Assembly (NCBI GenBank): GCA_016206685.1 | Contig: JACQRB010000032.1 | Location: 1-20,213, forward strand | Direction: 5' to 3' | Source of the DNA: Candidatus Omnitrophota bacterium | Lineage (GTDB): Bacteria; Omnitrophota; Gorgyraeia; Aquiviventales; Aquiviventaceae | DNA: 20,213 nucleotides | Part shown: piece after piece, positions 1 through 6,803 of the stretch | Numbering within the stretch: the first letter of the stretch is position 1 | How the letters are laid out: each line of letters begins with the position of its first letter | The notes under the pieces: model-generated | What the model saw: only the letters and a program-made list of their open reading frames with translations | Databases searched by the model: none | Told to the model about the DNA's origin: nothing | Made by a program: the position numbers and the translations under genes

Positions 1-33
1 CTACAGGCGCGTCTCTATTGCACGATTTTTTGA

Positions 34-110
34 TGGTCGGGGCGGGAGGATTTGAACCTCCGACCTACTGGTCCCAAACCAGTCGCTCTACCAAGCTGAG
101 CCACGCCCCG
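34..110 (-). tRNA. tRNA-Pro (anticodon TGG)
   Basis: Read on the minus strand, the segment folds into a complete cloverleaf: acceptor stem CGGGGCG pairing with CGCCCCG, a D-arm with TTGGTA, an anticodon loop TTTGGGA (anticodon TGG, proline), and a T-arm with loop TTCAAAT. The 3' CCA is encoded in the DNA (34-36). Length 77 with CCA is normal for tRNA-Pro. A good promoter lies just upstream on the same strand. Confidence 0.97.
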
Positions 111-135
111 TCGAGTAGCTCGCGCACGCTGGGTC

Positions 136-165
136 ATTGTAACAGGGCGCCGGAGACAACGTCAA
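136..165 (-). promoter_or_regulatory. Sigma-70-like promoter of tRNA-Pro
   Basis: On the minus strand a -35 box TTGACG (165-160) and a -10 box TACAAT (141-136) are separated by 18 bases. Each matches consensus at 5 of 6 positions. The predicted start near 129 is about 19 bases before the mature tRNA 5' end. Confidence 0.7.
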
Positions 166-181
166 CGACCCCACGTATAAT
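153..181 (+). promoter_or_regulatory. Candidate promoter of the AsmA-like gene
   Basis: A perfect -10 box TATAAT (176-181) lies 17 bases after a GAGACA (153-158; 4 of 6 to TTGACA). The predicted start near 188 is practically at the ATG at 189, so the mRNA would be leaderless, which fits the lack of a Shine-Dalgarno sequence. The element overlaps the divergent tRNA-Pro -35 box. Confidence 0.5.
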
Positions 182-188
182 ACCATTC

Positions 189-2756
189 ATGCGCCTCCGA
201 CGACGCCCCTGGATCCTCGCGGGGATGATCCTCGCGGGAAGCCTGCTCTGCGCCACGCTCGCGGCCTCCCTCTGGCTGGCCGCGTGGGTCCCCACCGGAG
301 GCCGGACGTGGCTCGAGCGCCAGCTTGCGCGCGCGCTGTCGCTGGATGTCCACGTGGCGGCCGTGCGCTATTCCCCCTGGCATGGGCTCCTCATCGAAGA
401 CCTGAAGGCCGTGGACCCCGCCACCCGGCGCCTGTGGATTCATGCGCCTTCGATCCGGATGCGCATCGGGCTGCTGAGTGCCCTGCTCCAGCGACGGCTC
501 CCATACCATGCAACGGCCACCGTGGTCGCACCGTGCCGCGCAGCGCTGACCCTGACAGGACGCTACCGCCTCCACGACCGCCACCTGAGCATGGAGATGG
601 CGAGCGCTCCCTTCGCGTTGGATTCGCTCTCGCCGCTGCTCTCGCAGCACCTGAGCGACCTCACCGCCGGAACGGTGCGCCTGAGGCTCCACGCCGACTG
701 GCAGCCCAAGACGTCAGTGACCATCCGTGGCCGAATCGAGGGCGCCGGCCTGACGTGGCAACGCGCAGCCGCCCGTACAGTCGCGGATGTCCGACTCGAA
801 GGCACGGCGCGCGCCCTGCTTCACGCACGGCCTGCCTGGATGCTCGATGTCACCGCAGCCGTCGCCCATGGCCGGGTTGAGGCGCCGACGGCTCTCTCAC
901 CGTTGAGCGACGTCACGGGCACCGTCCGGTTCCTCAACGACACGCTCCAGATCCCTTCGCTCCGGGGACAGGCGTTGGGCTCGTCATGGGAACTTGACGG
1001 GACGATCGGGCCGTTCCCCCAGCCAAGCTGTGAGGTCCGGCTGCGCGCATCGGGAGTTCCGCTCGACACCGTCGTCTCGCTCTGGCCGCGGCTGCGCTCG
1101 TGGCAGCCTGAAGGCTCGGCGGATCTCGTGGCGATCGTCCGGGGGCCGCTGGCGTCCTGGCCCGACATCGAAGTGATGACGAAGGTTCGGGTGCGAGAAG
1201 CCTCCATGAGCGTCCCGGCCCTCCAGGCCCGTCTCGATCACCTCACAGGCGAGGTGGAATACGATCACCTGCCCCGGCGCCTGACCCTCGCGTCCCTCCG
1301 CGGCCGTCTGCTCGACAATCCCGTGCAGGCGCATGGGGCCATCGTGTTGAGCGCGCCCCCAAGACTCAACCTCATCGTGGACACGGAGGGCGAGGCCGGC
1401 GTGTGGAATGAGCGGCTCGCGCAGCAGGGCCCCGTGCAGTCGGTGGCCGGCCGGGCCTCGCTCCATGTGGAATTGAGCGGCGCGCCGACCGACCCCAGAT
1501 GGCAGGGACGGCTCACGCTCGCCGACACGCGGCTCCTGCTGCGCGGCGTGCCTGTCCGCCTTGAGGCGGCGAGCGGCACCATTCACTTCACGAACGAGAC
1601 CATCACCAGCGAACGGCTCTCGCTCGTCGTGGGTGGAGAACCCGTCCTCCTCACAGGAGCGATCACGAACCTGACGAGCGCACCCCACCTGGCCTGGGAG
1701 GCGCAACTGACCGATGGCCGCCTGCGCCTCGATGGCACATGGCAGACGGATCGTTTCGTGCTGGCCAACGGCGAGCTCGCGCTCAGAGATTCTCACCTGC
1801 GTCTCCAGGGGCAGATCGCCTCGCCATCATCGGCGAGTGAGCTGAGCGCCGCTGGCACGCTGAATCTTTCGGATCTCGCCCATCTTCCCTGGGTGACACT
1901 CAAGCAAGTAGAGGCATGGCAGCTCCAAGGCCAGACGAAGCTCCAAGGCGCGTTTCGCGGCCGGCTTGAGGATTGGCGAGGAGCCGAGATCATGGGAACC
2001 GCCACGGCCGAGCGGATCATGGCGCGCGGTCTTCCTATCGAGGCGTTGCGCATGGAATGGCAGCAACAATCCGGCAAGGTGGCCATTCGCATTCCCCAGG
2101 CGACGGTAGGCGGAGGCCGGATGACGGCCAACTTCTTTGCCCGGCCGCAGCCTGAACCCGCCTCCTATCTGATTGAGACGGACGTCACCGCCGTGGATCT
2201 GGCCAACCTCGCCGCGTCCGTGCCATCGTGGAAGGAGCGCCAGATCCGTGGCAGCGCCTCGGCCCACGCCAGCCTCGTAGGAACGTGGGGGGAGCCGGGC
2301 AGTCTTCGCGGAGACGGATGGATTCACATGAGCGGAGAGCAACTCGGGGAGCTGCCGCTGTTGGACCGGCTCTTCCGGGGCGTCTTTGGGGCGCTGGCTG
2401 ACCGGTTGGGTCTGGCCTATCTGCGCAAAGCCCGGATGACCAAGTTCGCCGGACAATGGCGGCTGAGCCAACAGCGGATCTGGACCGAGGACGTGCAATT
2501 AAGCGGTGAGGCGGGCGCCGAGCCGATCGTCATCCTGATCCACGGCTCGGTGGGGTTGGACAAGACCCTCGATCTGACCATTGAGCCCGACCTGCCGGCG
2601 CAACTGGTCGTGGAGGCCCCCAATACCTCGACGGTGGGCCGGACGATCGTCAAGGTCATGGGAGGCGCCGAGCGGCTCAGGCGGATGGTGGGCCGGCATC
2701 ACCTGGGCGGCACCCTCGAGAAGCCCCAGTACAAATTTGAGTTCAACCTTCGCTAG
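189..2756 (+). CDS. AsmA/TamB-like large envelope protein (DUF3971-type)
   Basis: The 855-residue product has an N-terminal signal anchor (basic MRLRRR then a hydrophobic stretch to about residue 35), followed by a long beta-rich region of repeating amphipathic strands without catalytic motifs, as in AsmA, YhdP and TamB proteins that bridge the periplasm and are linked to lipid transport and outer-membrane integrity. The C-terminus (GGTLEKPQYKFEF) resembles the closing motif of AsmA-family C-terminal domains. The ATG at 189 was chosen because it begins the basic, hydrophobic segment; the open frame extends upstream only through the antisense of tRNA-Pro. No Shine-Dalgarno is visible. Its 3' end overlaps the convergent rdgB by 14 bases. 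Which AsmA subfamily it belongs to is not decidable by eye. Confidence 0.85.
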   Translation: MRLRRRPWILAGMILAGSLLCATLAASLWLAAWVPTGGRTWLERQLARALSLDVHVAAVRYSPWHGLLIEDLKAVDPATRRLWIHAPSIRMRIGLLSALLQRRLPYHATATVVAPCRAALTLTGRYRLHDRHLSMEMASAPFALDSLSPLLSQHLSDLTAGTVRLRLHADWQPKTSVTIRGRIEGAGLTWQRAAARTVADVRLEGTARALLHARPAWMLDVTAAVAHGRVEAPTALSPLSDVTGTVRFLNDTLQIPSLRGQALGSSWELDGTIGPFPQPSCEVRLRASGVPLDTVVSLWPRLRSWQPEGSADLVAIVRGPLASWPDIEVMTKVRVREASMSVPALQARLDHLTGEVEYDHLPRRLTLASLRGRLLDNPVQAHGAIVLSAPPRLNLIVDTEGEAGVWNERLAQQGPVQSVAGRASLHVELSGAPTDPRWQGRLTLADTRLLLRGVPVRLEAASGTIHFTNETITSERLSLVVGGEPVLLTGAITNLTSAPHLAWEAQLTDGRLRLDGTWQTDRFVLANGELALRDSHLRLQGQIASPSSASELSAAGTLNLSDLAHLPWVTLKQVEAWQLQGQTKLQGAFRGRLEDWRGAEIMGTATAERIMARGLPIEALRMEWQQQSGKVAIRIPQATVGGGRMTANFFARPQPEPASYLIETDVTAVDLANLAASVPSWKERQIRGSASAHASLVGTWGEPGSLRGDGWIHMSGEQLGELPLLDRLFRGVFGALADRLGLAYLRKARMTKFAGQWRLSQQRIWTEDVQLSGEAGAEPIVILIHGSVGLDKTLDLTIEPDLPAQLVVEAPNTSTVGRTIVKVMGGAERLRRMVGRHHLGGTLEKPQYKFEFNLR

Positions 2757-3348
2757 CCACAAGCCGCTTCAGCAGCCGCCGCATCGCCTGGGCCGCTTTG
2801 GCCCGGTGGCTGAGACGGTTCTTGGCGGCGGCCGACAGTTGCGCGACGGTCCGCGTCAATCGCGGGAGGAGAAACACGGGATCGTAGCCGAAGCCTCCCC
2901 GGCCGCGCGGCGCCTGGGCAATCCGGCCTCGCAACGTTCCTTCGGCGACCGCCAGCAATGTCTCCGGGCTCGCCAGGGCCAACACGCAGCGGTAGCGCGC
3001 ATCCCGTTTGGGATCCGGCACCCCGCGCAGGAGGCGCAGGAGCTTGGCGTTGTTCGCGTGGTCGTTTCCGTGACGCCCCGAGAAACGGGCGGAGCGCACC
3101 CCGGGGGCTTGGCGAAGCGCGGCGACCTCCAGCCCGGAATCATCCGCCAGCGCCCAGCATCCGGTCGCGCGCGCGATGAGACGGGCCTTCTTCAGCGCAT
3201 TCGCGCGAAACGTTCGTCCCCGCTCCTCCACCGCCGGCAGATCCGGAAACGCTTCAAGCGATCGCCACCGCACCTCTCGAAGGCGCAAGAGCGCAGCCAG
3301 CTCCCGATACTTATGGTGGTTTCGCGTCGCGATCACGATCTCGGGCAT
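2743..3348 (-). CDS. rdgB: RdgB/HAM1 non-canonical purine NTP pyrophosphatase
   Basis: A cytosolic house-cleaning enzyme that hydrolyses dITP, ITP and XTP to monophosphates so that deaminated purines do not enter DNA or RNA. The 201-residue length is typical. Family signatures appear in order: IVIATRNHHK at the N-terminus, ADDSGLEVAAL around residues 68-77 with the catalytic Asp, GVRSARFSG, GRGGFGYDPVF and LSHR near the C-terminus. It is the last gene of the amidase-murI-rdgB run, 30 bases after the murI stop, and converges with the AsmA-like gene with a 14-base overlap. No Shine-Dalgarno is evident, so coupling or readthrough from murI is likely. Confidence 0.96.
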   Translation of the reverse strand: MPEIVIATRNHHKYRELAALLRLREVRWRSLEAFPDLPAVEERGRTFRANALKKARLIARATGCWALADDSGLEVAALRQAPGVRSARFSGRHGNDHANNAKLLRLLRGVPDPKRDARYRCVLALASPETLLAVAEGTLRGRIAQAPRGRGGFGYDPVFLLPRLTRTVAQLSAAAKNRLSHRAKAAQAMRRLLKRLVASEG

Positions 3349-3378
3349 CGGCCGAGGATACGATCACCGTCAATCCAG

Positions 3379-4185
3379 CTATCGATAATTCACCCGTTCG
3401 ACGGACCGGATGGCTTGCCCCAGAAACTGCTGCCCGAGCCGCGCGAAATGATCCGGCTCATCCGTCACGAAGAACCGGTAGCGGGGGCGCTGGCGCGATC
3501 CCTGGAGCCACTCATGCCAGGCCAACAACCCCTTGACCTCGGCAGCCGTCTGGGTCGCCGAGTCCACCAGGGTCACCGAGGGACCGAGCGCCCGCTGGAT
3601 GACCGGCGCCAGCAACGGGTAGTGCGTGCACCCAAGGATGAGCGCATCGATGCGATGGCGTTTCAAGGGCGCCAGATACGTCCGGGCGATCTGCGCGCTG
3701 ATCGCGCCATTGAGCCATCCCGACTCGACCAACGGCACGAACAGGGGGCAGCTCTGGGAAAACACCGCGATGGAAGCGTCCAAGCGCTTGATCTCCAACT
3801 CATAGGCCCGGCTTCTGATGGTCGCCTCGGTCCCGATGACGCCGACGCGCTTGGCGGTGGTCTGCTGGACCGCCGCGCGCGATCCCGGACGGATCACGCC
3901 GACGATGGGAACCTTGAAATACCGCCGCAGGGTCGGCAGGGCCCAGGAGGAAGAGGTGTTGCAGGCGATGATGATGGCCTTCACCCCGAATCGCAGCAGA
4001 AACTCCACGTTTTCCATCGAGAAGCGCACGATGGTGGATTTCGACTTGGAACCGTAGGGGACCCGGGCCGTGTCTCCAAAGTAGACGATCGGTTCATGGG
4101 GCAGCTCGCGCATGAGCGCTTTCACCACCGTCAAGCCGCCGATGCCTGAATCGAAGACCCCGATGGGTTTGGCGTGGGTGGCCAT
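3379..4185 (-). CDS. murI: Glutamate racemase MurI
   Basis: Converts L-glutamate to D-glutamate for the peptidoglycan stem peptide, cytosolic and cofactor-free. The 268-residue protein carries the N-terminal GVFDSGIGGLTV motif, YFGDTARVPYG, and both catalytic cysteines in their usual contexts: Cys75 in ACNTSS and Cys186 in LGCTHYPLL. It starts 8 bases after the stop of the amidase gene and is followed by rdgB. Grouping of murI with rdgB is common in bacteria, often with rph (RNase PH) between them, which is absent here. No strong Shine-Dalgarno is visible, suggesting coupling to the upstream gene. Confidence 0.97.
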   Translation of the reverse strand: MATHAKPIGVFDSGIGGLTVVKALMRELPHEPIVYFGDTARVPYGSKSKSTIVRFSMENVEFLLRFGVKAIIIACNTSSSWALPTLRRYFKVPIVGVIRPGSRAAVQQTTAKRVGVIGTEATIRSRAYELEIKRLDASIAVFSQSCPLFVPLVESGWLNGAISAQIARTYLAPLKRHRIDALILGCTHYPLLAPVIQRALGPSVTLVDSATQTAAEVKGLLAWHEWLQGSRQRPRYRFFVTDEPDHFARLGQQFLGQAIRSVERVNYR

Positions 4186-4193
4186 GACCGGCG

Positions 4194-4982
4194 TCAGATG
4201 TGTTGGAGTCCCAGGCCGCGGATATAGGCGAGAATCCCTTCGGCGATCGCTTGGGCCACCGCCTGCCGATAGGGGGGGCTGGCCAGGCGCGCGGCTTCCG
4301 GGCGGTTGCTCAGATAGCCCACTTCAACCAGGACCGCCGGCATTCTGGCCTCCCGCAAGACCACGAACCGCGCCCCGCGCACCCAGCGGCATCGCACGCC
4401 TAAGTGACTGCGCATCGCCCGGCAAATCTGTAGGGCCATCCGCGCGGAGTGCCGGCGGGTCCTGGAGAGGACCAGATCCCACAGGATGCGCTTGATGGTC
4501 GTCGTCGGCAAGGACACTTCGAAGGGCTCCGTCTGAGGAGGAAATGCCGCCTCGGCGTCCACCACCGACTCGCGCGGGTAGTAGACTTCCACCCCGGAGA
4601 CATGCCGGTTGCCATTGGCGTTGACGTGCACGCTCACAAACAAGTCCGCCGCCATCCGGTTGGCGACGTCGGGCCTGCGGCTTAACGTCACGAAGTCATC
4701 GGTCTCGCGCGTCATGGCAACCGACAAGCCGGACGCCTGCAGCTTGGTCTTCAGGCGGCGCGCGATATCCAAGGCGAGGTCCTTCTCCGCCAGCCCATGA
4801 TGCGTCGCGCCCGGGTCATGGCCGCCATGGCCGGCATCCACCACCACCGAACGGATCGGCAACAACTCGGGGCTCGCCACCGATGGGGGGGGTTGCAGGA
4901 AGGCGCCCGAGGGGCTCTTGAGGGAGGCGCATCCGGCGATCAGCAGCAGCGAAGACACCCCGACCGCGACTGATCCCGTCAT
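4194..4982 (-). CDS. N-acetylmuramoyl-L-alanine amidase, lipoprotein (Amidase_3)
   Basis: A zinc amidase that cleaves the bond between MurNAc and L-alanine in peptidoglycan. The N-terminus is a lipoprotein signal with lipobox IAGC (Cys18), so the enzyme is probably lipid-anchored and acts in the periplasm. The catalytic domain begins near residue 44; candidate zinc ligands are His52 (DAGHGG), Glu66 (AEKD) and His119 (SVHVNA), with the catalytic Glu220 in LVEVGYLSN. The 262 residues hold little besides the domain: no AMIN or SPOR domain is seen. The ATG at 4982 is immediately preceded by an in-frame stop, fixing the start. It is the first gene of the run with murI (8-base gap) and rdgB, a coherent cell-wall cluster. 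Confidence 0.93.
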   Translation of the reverse strand: MTGSVAVGVSSLLLIAGCASLKSPSGAFLQPPPSVASPELLPIRSVVVDAGHGGHDPGATHHGLAEKDLALDIARRLKTKLQASGLSVAMTRETDDFVTLSRRPDVANRMAADLFVSVHVNANGNRHVSGVEVYYPRESVVDAEAAFPPQTEPFEVSLPTTTIKRILWDLVLSRTRRHSARMALQICRAMRSHLGVRCRWVRGARFVVLREARMPAVLVEVGYLSNRPEAARLASPPYRQAVAQAIAEGILAYIRGLGLQHI

Positions 4983-5035
4983 TCACAACGCATGACAATC
5001 AAATCACGAGCGCTTCGTGGTGTCCCATTCTCTCC

Positions 5036-5064
5036 TTTATACCAAAAAATCGCCCGGAACGCCA
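5036..5064 (-). promoter_or_regulatory. Weak candidate promoter of the amidase-murI-rdgB run
   Basis: On the minus strand TATAAA (5041-5036; 5 of 6 to the -10 consensus) is preceded at 17 bases by TGGCGT, a poor -35 match. The predicted start near 5029 gives a leader of about 46 bases to the amidase ATG. An extended search of 4983-5097 showed nothing better, so this is a tentative call. Confidence 0.3.
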
Positions 5065-5080
5065 CCCCGTCGAAGACGCA

Positions 5081-5098
5081 ACCCTTGCCCTCTTGGAT
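5081..5098. repeat. Left copy of an 18-base direct repeat flanking the Fic gene
   Basis: ACCCTTGCCCTCTTGGAT on the plus strand matches 6307-6324 at 17 of 18 positions (C versus G at the ninth base) in the same orientation. This copy begins just outside the Fic coding region and touches its stop codon. It lacks the partner arm and T-tract that make the right copy part of a terminator. Confidence 0.7.
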
Positions 5099-6210
5099 CA
5101 CCAATTCACGTCATAGCTGGCGCTGCGGCCTTTTGCAGGGTTTTGACGGAGGAGGCCTTTTCCCACCAACTCTGAAATTTCACGGAACGCGGTGGCACGG
5201 CTGACCGTTGTCAGGGAGACGTACTTGCGGGTCGTCAGACCGCCCTGAAAGCCTCCCCTGCCGGCATCGAGGAGCCGATTCACCACTTTCCGCTGTCGTT
5301 CATTGATGCCAGTTTGACGATAATGCTGCCAGAATTCGGCCTTGGCCAAGACATCGGCGATCAATGTCTCTGCTTTGTTCACCGCCCGACCATAGCATCC
5401 CACATACCAGGTGAGCCACTTGGTCACATCGGTGTTCCCTTTTTGAGACTCTTCGAGAACCGTGTAATAGTGATCCCGTTCTTCCATGATCTGAGAGGAC
5501 AGGCTGTAGTACCGTGTTGAGAGTTGTTCATCCTCAGCCAACGCCATATCGGTTAACGCGCGAGCAATGCGGCCGTTGCCGTCTTCAAACGGATGGATAG
5601 TCACAAAATACACATGCGCCAGACCGGAACGCAACAGCCCGTCTTCCTTACCGCGGCTGGCCTTCCACCACGCAAGGAATTGCCGCATTTCTTTCTCAAC
5701 CCTGTTCCCCGGTGGCGCTTCATAATGGACGCGTTCCCGACCCATCGCGCCTGACACCACTTGCATGGGATCCTCCGGGCCCCGCCATGTTCCTGTCCGA
5801 ATACGCCTCAATCCAGACTGGCCGGTCGGAAACAGCGCTGCCTGCCAGCGTTTGATTCTGGCTGCAGTGAGCGGTTTGTCGTAATGCTGGGTGGCATCCA
5901 ACAGTACTTCCACCAACCCATCCACGGAACGGTTTGCGGGTGGCAAACCAGCCACAGGCAACCCCAAATGCCTTGCCACCGAGGACCGGACCGACTCCCG
6001 GTTGAGGCGTTCCCCTTCGATCGCAGAGGTTGTGACGACTTCTTCCGTCAAGATATCGGCGCGGGCCTCGCGAGTCAGCTTAAACCCCAAACTCGACACT
6101 TTGGTTAACAGCCTTCCCTGTGCGAGACGCGCCGTGCTGATGAGCGGCAATAAGGGCTCGCTGTTCCACGTCAGGTGAGGCCAGTTTTTGGCCTGCCAGA
6201 TGTAGGTCAT
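5098..6210 (-). CDS. Fic family protein, class II, with DUF4172-like N-terminus and C-terminal winged helix
   Basis: Fic enzymes usually transfer AMP from ATP to hydroxyl side chains of target proteins. The core motif HPFEDGNGRIAR is intact (His about residue 206), so the protein should be catalytically competent. TSAIEG near residues 61-66 fits the (S/T)xxxE(G/N) inhibitory helix, here N-terminal to the Fic core, which defines class II self-inhibited Fic proteins. The N-terminus (MTYIWQAKNWPHLTW) looks like the DUF4172 domain often fused to Fic. The last 70 or so residues look like a winged helix (TTVSRATAFREI). Two ATGs are adjacent (6213 and 6210); the second is 5 bases after GAGG and matches the usual family start. 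GC content is lower than that of the neighbours. No antitoxin partner gene is present. The target is unknown. Confidence 0.93.
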   Translation of the reverse strand: MTYIWQAKNWPHLTWNSEPLLPLISTARLAQGRLLTKVSSLGFKLTREARADILTEEVVTTSAIEGERLNRESVRSSVARHLGLPVAGLPPANRSVDGLVEVLLDATQHYDKPLTAARIKRWQAALFPTGQSGLRRIRTGTWRGPEDPMQVVSGAMGRERVHYEAPPGNRVEKEMRQFLAWWKASRGKEDGLLRSGLAHVYFVTIHPFEDGNGRIARALTDMALAEDEQLSTRYYSLSSQIMEERDHYYTVLEESQKGNTDVTKWLTWYVGCYGRAVNKAETLIADVLAKAEFWQHYRQTGINERQRKVVNRLLDAGRGGFQGGLTTRKYVSLTTVSRATAFREISELVGKGLLRQNPAKGRSASYDVNW

Positions 6211-6229
6211 CATCGCCTCACAATCAATT

Positions 6230-6277
6230 CATAATCGCTTCATATTATGAAGCAATTATGCCTGATAATCGCTTCAT
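6230..6277. promoter_or_regulatory. Three-half-site operator of the Fic gene
   Basis: Two 14-base arms (6230-6243 and 6247-6260) form an inverted repeat matching at 13 of 14 positions around a 3-base centre. A third copy of the same half-site follows at 6264-6277; the 13 bases ATAATCGCTTCAT are identical in the first and third. On the Fic strand, the third copy fills the promoter spacer and the palindrome spans the -10 box and start point. This is the geometry of a repressor operator; the Fic protein's own winged helix is the obvious candidate binder, by inference. Confidence 0.75.
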
Positions 6278-6283
6278 CTGCAA
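6255..6283 (-). promoter_or_regulatory. Promoter of the Fic gene
   Basis: On the minus strand TTGCAG (6283-6278) and CATAAT (6260-6255) are separated by exactly 17 bases, each within one or two bases of consensus. The predicted start near 6248 gives a leader of about 38 bases including GAGG before the second ATG. The promoter is embedded in the operator repeats. Confidence 0.7.
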
Positions 6284-6299
6284 GGGATAATTGAGGAAG

Positions 6300-6337
6300 A
6301 AAAAACACCCTTGCGCTCTTGGATGAGCGCAAGGGTG
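6300..6337 (-). terminator. Rho-independent terminator of ssrA
   Basis: A perfect 13-base-pair stem (6306-6318 with 6325-6337), 6-base loop, then six T on the minus strand (6305-6300). It lies 14 bases after the encoded CCA of tmRNA and ends the ligase-to-ssrA transcript. Its loop and one arm contain the right copy of the repeat flanking the Fic gene. Confidence 0.95.
6307..6324. repeat. Right copy of the 18-base direct repeat, within the ssrA terminator
   Basis: ACCCTTGCGCTCTTGGAT on the plus strand comprises one arm and the loop of the terminator hairpin. It matches 5081-5098 at 17 of 18 positions. Because this copy is part of a functional terminator, it is the likely original and the left copy the duplicate. 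Confidence 0.7.
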
Positions 6338-6351
6338 CGAATTGGTCAAAA

Positions 6352-6792
6352 TGGTGGAGGCGGCGGGAGTTGCACCCGCGTCTTCGGATCGAGGCCGTGA
6401 GCCCTCTACATGCGTAGCCCTGCATCGAGCTTCTCGCCCTCAACCCGCCTGCAGAGCGGGCGCGTCAAGGGCCAGCCACTACGTGCTTCTCGTCCCGCCC
6501 ACCAGTCGCCAATGGGCGGGACCAGCCTGCTCGATCACGCCCCCCGGGCCCGCAGGCTGACCCGGCGAACGGCGCTACCTAAATGACTTAGGCAGCGACG
6601 AGTGCCTCAGAAGACAGAATTGCTTCTGCTTCTGCTACAGCGTCGTAGTTGGCACTTATTGGTTTTGTCAGGTGTTTTTCCGCCACCCCGTGAAGGCGAT
6701 GGGCGGATCCGCCTTTCGGCGGAACGAGGCCTCCTGACCACCTCGGCATGCCCCTCACGATCCTCTGGTCCGAATCGATACTGGTCGCCCCC
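6352..6792 (-). ncRNA. ssrA: Transfer-messenger RNA (tmRNA)
   Basis: Rescues stalled ribosomes with SmpB by adding a degradation tag. The 5' end GGGGGCG pairs with CGCCTCC before an encoded ACCA, with the third-pair G-U wobble also seen in E. coli tmRNA, and the T-arm-like 3' end contains GGGTGCAACTCCC. The tag frame starts at GCC (6653) and ends at TAA (6590-6588); the tag begins ANYDAVAEAEAI and ends SSEALVAA, 21 residues, about twice the usual length. At roughly 441 bases the RNA is somewhat long. It begins 11 bases after the smpB stop on the same strand, so it may be cut from an smpB-ssrA transcript or use a promoter inside smpB. A strong terminator follows. Confidence 0.96.
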
Positions 6793-6803
6793 TTTGTTCT
6801 ACG

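Larger units (their letters stand above)
5081..6324. mobile_element. Candidate one-gene insertion (Fic cassette) at the ssrA terminator
   Basis: The segment between the two 18-base direct repeats holds only the Fic gene and its AT-rich control region. Two 60-base samples of the gene give about 50-57% GC and the control region about 38%, clearly below the neighbouring genes. The right repeat lies in the tmRNA terminator, and ssrA 3' regions are classic integration sites. No integrase, transposase or terminal inverted repeat is visible, so the mobility mechanism is unknown and the call is inference from flanking repeats, composition and location. Confidence 0.45.

Noticed and set aside
18..188. 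Longer start of the AsmA-like gene at 18
   Set aside because: The extra residues are encoded by the antisense of tRNA-Pro and would bury the signal anchor at residue 57.
2581..4149. 522-codon open frame on the plus strand
   Set aside because: It lies antisense to rdgB and murI, both with complete catalytic motifs, and its translation is low-complexity Arg/Pro/Gly text typical of GC-rich shadow frames.
5098..6210. Fic gene as half of a Fic/antitoxin (FicTA) pair
   Set aside because: The inhibitory TSAIEG motif is inside the protein itself and there is no adjacent small antitoxin frame, so it is a self-inhibited class II Fic, not a two-gene module.
5071..6387. Additional inverted 9-base match between the left edge of the Fic unit (5071-5079) and the tmRNA 3' region (6379-6387)
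   Set aside because: Nine bases in inverted orientation are expected by chance several times in a window of this size, and the match does not extend the 18-base repeats.
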